Made by a program: the position numbers and the translations under genes | Notes under the pieces: model-generated | Seen by the model: only the letters and a program-made list of their open reading frames with translations | The model's database searches: none | Told to the model about the DNA's origin: nothing | Shown: positions 61,339 through 64,000 of the stretch, in pieces | How positions within the stretch are numbered: the stretch's first letter is position 1 | Layout of the letters: every line of letters begins with the position of its first letter | Assembly (NCBI GenBank): GCA_016934855.1 | Contig: JAFGSA010000046.1 | Coordinates: 90,848-154,847 of the forward strand | DNA length: 64,000 nt | Direction of reading: 5' to 3' | Source of the DNA: Elusimicrobiota bacterium | GTDB lineage: Bacteria > CG03 > SLGR01 > JAFGSA01

Positions 61339-63342
61339 TTATCCGTCCATACCATATTTGCCTTTGGAGATAAACGAAACGCCGCATCTGCCGGAGCCGT
61401 AACCGCAGCCCGCCCTTTTTGTTATCCTCTTCCTTATGGTCCGTATGGCGCTGCAGTTCCATATTTCAGCAAGCTCCTGCTTCTCGACATTGCCGATGAC
61501 CATATCTTCGCACAGGCCGTGTACAGCCACAGCGCCGTCTATATCTATATGCAGCTGCTGCCACGGCCACAGACATCTTCCTTCACAGTCTGCCTCCCCG
61601 GACCGGGTATGACCCTTTACCCCGGACTGCCCGGCACCTATATCTATCGGCAGCAGACTGGAGAAGTGTATGCGCTTCTCGGCTGATTCGCGGCATATCG
61701 CGCGCACTTTTGCCGATATATAATCAGCCGTGCTCTTATTCGCATAGAGATCCCCCCGCTGCCCGCTGTCACACAGCGGCATTACCTGCAAGCTGCCGAA
61801 ACCGTTCTTCTGCGCGAATTCCATTATATTATCCAGTTCCCTGTAATTCTCCTTCATCAGCACCATCTGCAGTTTGAGTTCGATGTCAGACGGGAACTTC
61901 TTTCCCAGCCTGTATTCGTTTATCATGTCTATATTTCTCATCAGGTCTTTGAAGCCGCCGCCTACCCGTATACTTTCGTATGCAGGCCCGGTGAACGCAT
62001 CAACAGACATAATGAGCAGCACTTTTTTCCCGTTAAACGTCTCAAGCCTCTGCCTGTCGATGAGCAGCCCGTTGGTTACGATACAATGCTGTATTTGAGG
62101 ATATCCTGAGGCTCTCTCAAACAGCGGATCGAAATAAGGAGAGAGGAATACCTCGCCGCCCGTCCATATGATTTTTTCCAGAAAAGGCATCAGCTCCGCG
62201 AGTTCTTTCGCAGTTTTTTCCGGTATATCCCATCGTTTCTTCCAGACGGAACACATTACACACTTCAGGTTGCATTTACTGGTCATGGTTACATAGATGC
62301 TCCGGGGCCTGGAACACAGGACGGTTTTCTTCTCCGCTATCTCAATATCATTCAGTATCCTGTTCCTTGTCCTGAAGTTACCGTCATCGGGAGAGGCTTT
62401 AAGTGCCGACCGGAACTCTTTGATCGACTTCCTGTGCCTGTTATTATCCCGATGAAGAATGCCCATCCTGATGTGCATCTCAACGCTCTCATACCCGTTT
62501 TCGGATGCCTTGCCGTATTCGCGGATAGCCGAGTCATATTCATTTAGATCCCGGTATATATCTCCGAGGAAGGTATTTACTTCCGCTCGATCCGGATCGC
62601 GTTCCGATGCGATGCGGAGCTCCCTCACGGCATGCCTGTATTCCCCTTTTCCATAATACGCTCTTCCCATCACAAGATGCACGTCGCAGCCGTCAGATCC
62701 TTTATCCGCCGCCCGGCGCGTCTCCTCCAGGGCACGGCTGTATTCTCCTTTTTTCTCGTAAATCCGTCCGATCGCGGCATTGCATTCTCCTTTTTCCGGA
62801 CACAGCCCGGAAGCTCTTTCGAATTCAGCAATCGCCTCGTCTAGCCTGCCGGCTTTTTCGTAAATCCTGCCGAAGCATGTCAGCGTGTCGTAGTCCCCGC
62901 CATGGCATTCTATCGCCCTTTTCATATATTCCACGGCTTTACCGTATTCGTTCATTTCGGAGCAGACACGGCCAAGGTCTTTGAGCACACCGGCTCCGCC
63001 GAACCCCATCCCCAGCGCGCGCTCGAGTTCGATTACTGCCGCGCCATAGTCTCCCATCCTTTCCCTGAGCCGTCCTATCTCGGCATGCGCTTCGCCATGC
63101 GCAGGGTTCAGTTCGAGAACCCTCAGGAATTCTGACAGCGCGGAATCATAATCCCCCAGATCGCGGCAAATGCGGCCGATGTTCATCCTGGCGGCTGCCT
63201 CGTCAAACCCGCTTTTCATGGCTTTCCTGTATTCTCTTATCGCCTTTCTGCGGTTCCCCTGCGCTTCGTGCATGCAGGCGGAATCGAAATATGCGCCGGC
63301 CCCGCTCTTTTCCAGACGGTCATTCTGCGATAGCACCTTCAT
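61339..63342 (-). CDS. TPR-radical SAM protein with altered auxiliary-cluster tail (g34)
   Basis: About 667 residues with an AYFDSACMHEAQGNRRKA cap and nine TPRs (about 15-310). LNDIEIAEKKTVLCS is followed by Cys357-NLK-Cys361-VM-Cys364 and WTGGEVFLS. The next strand is MSVDAFTGPAYESIRVGG, with Ala in place of Gly. The loop is PLCDSGQRGDLY. The tail begins CLWPWQQLHID, but CxC is HGLC, and the last pair is C-x6-C in a Gly-rich context (GCGYGSGRCGV) instead of CxxxC. The start at 63342 is set by an ATGA overlap with g35. Substrate unknown; cluster geometry probably differs from its relatives. Confidence 0.9.
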   Translation of the reverse strand: MKVLSQNDRLEKSGAGAYFDSACMHEAQGNRRKAIREYRKAMKSGFDEAAARMNIGRICRDLGDYDSALSEFLRVLELNPAHGEAHAEIGRLRERMGDYGAAVIELERALGMGFGGAGVLKDLGRVCSEMNEYGKAVEYMKRAIECHGGDYDTLTCFGRIYEKAGRLDEAIAEFERASGLCPEKGECNAAIGRIYEKKGEYSRALEETRRAADKGSDGCDVHLVMGRAYYGKGEYRHAVRELRIASERDPDRAEVNTFLGDIYRDLNEYDSAIREYGKASENGYESVEMHIRMGILHRDNNRHRKSIKEFRSALKASPDDGNFRTRNRILNDIEIAEKKTVLCSRPRSIYVTMTSKCNLKCVMCSVWKKRWDIPEKTAKELAELMPFLEKIIWTGGEVFLSPYFDPLFERASGYPQIQHCIVTNGLLIDRQRLETFNGKKVLLIMSVDAFTGPAYESIRVGGGFKDLMRNIDMINEYRLGKKFPSDIELKLQMVLMKENYRELDNIMEFAQKNGFGSLQVMPLCDSGQRGDLYANKSTADYISAKVRAICRESAEKRIHFSSLLPIDIGAGQSGVKGHTRSGEADCEGRCLWPWQQLHIDIDGAVAVHGLCEDMVIGNVEKQELAEIWNCSAIRTIRKRITKRAGCGYGSGRCGVSFISKGKYGMDG

Positions 63343-64000
63343 ATCGAGAGTCCCATGCAATCCCTCGTTATAGGGCTGGACAGGCATATATTGTTACAGA
63401 GCCCCGCCATCTTTTTTTCGAGTATGCTCTTCCTGTAATTTATCATGGCTTCGCTGTTCCATATTCCGGACAGGGAATCCTCTTCTATGTTCCCCACTTT
63501 CCGGGAACAGAGGCAATGAGGTTTTACCTGCCCGCCTATATCTATGAATAGATGCTGCCACGGCCAGTAGCAGAATATATCCGCGGCCGCCGTCTTTTTC
63601 GCGGCTGTTTTTCCGCTTTCGCCGCCATGGCCGGCTCCGCCCATGGCAGGCAGCCAGTTATGAAACGTCAGGCCGTATTCTCCGGCACGCGCGCTTATCC
63701 TTACGACGGCTTCCCTTATATGATCGGCGGCGGCCCGGTCCCCCGTCAGGAATATATTCTCCTCTCCGTCGATATAATCCACCGGAGTCAGAGTGAGGTC
63801 GTCGAAACCGTACTCCTTTGCGAATTCTACCGCATCTGTTATCTCTTTATAATTGGATTTCATGACAACATAATTTATCGACGTGGTCATCCTGCGGCCT
63901 TCCGGCATCGAATTCCTGCTCTTTTCCTTTTCTTCGTTTATAAGCCTCGCGCTGCGCTTAAGGTCGTCATAATCTGCGCCCCGCCTGATATTCTCGTAGG
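63339..64000 (-). CDS. Radical SAM/SPASM-like protein, C-terminal part (g35, cut by window edge)
   Basis: The gene enters from the right edge; about 220 C-terminal residues are visible, beginning YENIRRGADYDDL, the strand that follows SIDG in its relatives. CxxxCxxC, GGE and any TPRs lie outside the window. The frame has no stop up to base 64000, and an internal ATG at 63908 is not the true start. Visible parts: NYVVMKSNYKEI, a GEENIF loop, an Ala/Lys/Gly-rich stretch, CYWPWQHLFID, CLC, GIWN, LCNNIC and the ending DCMGLSI. It is closest to g17, g18 and g19 by loop and tail. It shows that the array continues upstream. Substrate unknown. Confidence 0.9.
   Translation of the reverse strand, partial: YENIRRGADYDDLKRSARLINEEKEKSRNSMPEGRRMTTSINYVVMKSNYKEITDAVEFAKEYGFDDLTLTPVDYIDGEENIFLTGDRAAADHIREAVVRISARAGEYGLTFHNWLPAMGGAGHGGESGKTAAKKTAAADIFCYWPWQHLFIDIGGQVKPHCLCSRKVGNIEEDSLSGIWNSEAMINYRKSILEKKMAGLCNNICLSSPITRDCMGLSI

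Larger units (their letters stand above)
1..64000 (-). other. Co-directional array of radical SAM paralogues (putative giant operon)
   Basis: Thirty-five consecutive genes lie on one strand. Gaps are at most 73 nt and many junctions overlap by 4 nt (ATGA or GTGA), for example g2/g3, g3/g4, g20/g21, g26/g27, g27/g28, g29/g30, g30/g31 and g34/g35. Thirty-two genes carry a radical SAM domain. Both ends are cut by the window while still inside genes, and g35 is itself another member, so the array extends to the right. I see no convincing terminator between genes and only one weak promoter candidate (50811-50883). Co-transcription is inferred from spacing and was not observed. Confidence 0.85.

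Noticed and set aside
61337..61462. N-terminal extension of g33 to base 61462
   Set aside because: It runs antiparallel to nothing but lies wholly within the end of g34 in another frame, is Arg/Gln-rich without TPR character, and family caps begin near residue 60 of that frame.
1..64000. Recurring near-identical DNA words such as those encoding GGEVFLS, EIWNG and CIMC, considered as interspersed repeats or CRISPR
   Set aside because: They fall in frame at the same protein positions of each paralogue, with irregular spacing of kilobases, so they are conserved coding motifs.
1..64000. tRNA, rRNA, insertion sequence, phage or attachment-site content
   Set aside because: Nearly all bases lie in continuous coding frames with family motifs. 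No transposase, integrase or structural RNA pattern was seen.

Overview
The window is one unbroken, co-directional gene array on the minus strand. I number its genes g1-g35 by increasing coordinate; transcription runs from g35 (right edge) to g1 (left edge). Thirty-two of the 35 genes encode radical SAM proteins, with 33 radical SAM domains because g26 carries two complete modules. Most are N-terminally fused to tetratricopeptide repeats (TPRs), from 0 to about 21 units. The other three genes are a TPR-only protein (g29), a TPR lipoprotein (g2) and the start of an SGNH/GDSL-type hydrolase (g1). No gene-free stretch reaches 300 bases. The largest gap is 73 nt (50811-50883), most junctions are short gaps or overlaps of the ATGA kind, and there are no plus-strand genes, RNA genes, CRISPR arrays or mobile elements that I can support.

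The radical SAM proteins fall into visible classes. (a) Twenty-three genes have a CxxxCxxC core, a W-x-GGE motif (outside the window in the partial g35) and a C-terminal SPASM-like auxiliary-cluster domain (CxxPW ... CxC ... EIWN ... CxxxC): g4, g7-g10, g14-g21, g24-g28, g31-g35. (b) Four have TPRs, a B12-binding-like domain and a BchE-like radical SAM domain: g11, g12, g13, g23. (c) Three have a CNYxCxYC core and a different Cys-rich tail: g6, g22, g30. (d) Two have SCGxE in place of W-x-GGE: g3 and g5; g3 also has the reversed order, radical SAM first and TPRs last. Within class (a), subclasses can be told apart by a loop motif (PLxxSIN, ENIF, or HHxxxxENIF) and by the cysteines of the tail.

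The organism is bacterial: g2 has a lipobox, several starts have GGAG-type Shine-Dalgarno sequences, and TGA is used as a stop. So many oxygen-sensitive Fe-S enzymes imply an anaerobe. Base composition is mid-GC by eye, with frequent ATA and AGG codons. An uncultured lineage such as Omnitrophota would fit, but the sequence does not prove it and I do not assign a taxon.

Inferred biology: a battery of paralogous radical SAM enzymes is produced as one or a few very long transcripts. Catalytic cores are held fairly constant, while the TPR docking surface, a disordered loop before the auxiliary cluster, and a few active-site and cluster positions vary. No precursor peptide is encoded and no gap could hold one, so the substrate must be elsewhere in the genome. 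The envelope-type genes at the left edge (lipoprotein, SGNH hydrolase) hint at a surface or exported target. Substrate and reaction are unknown.
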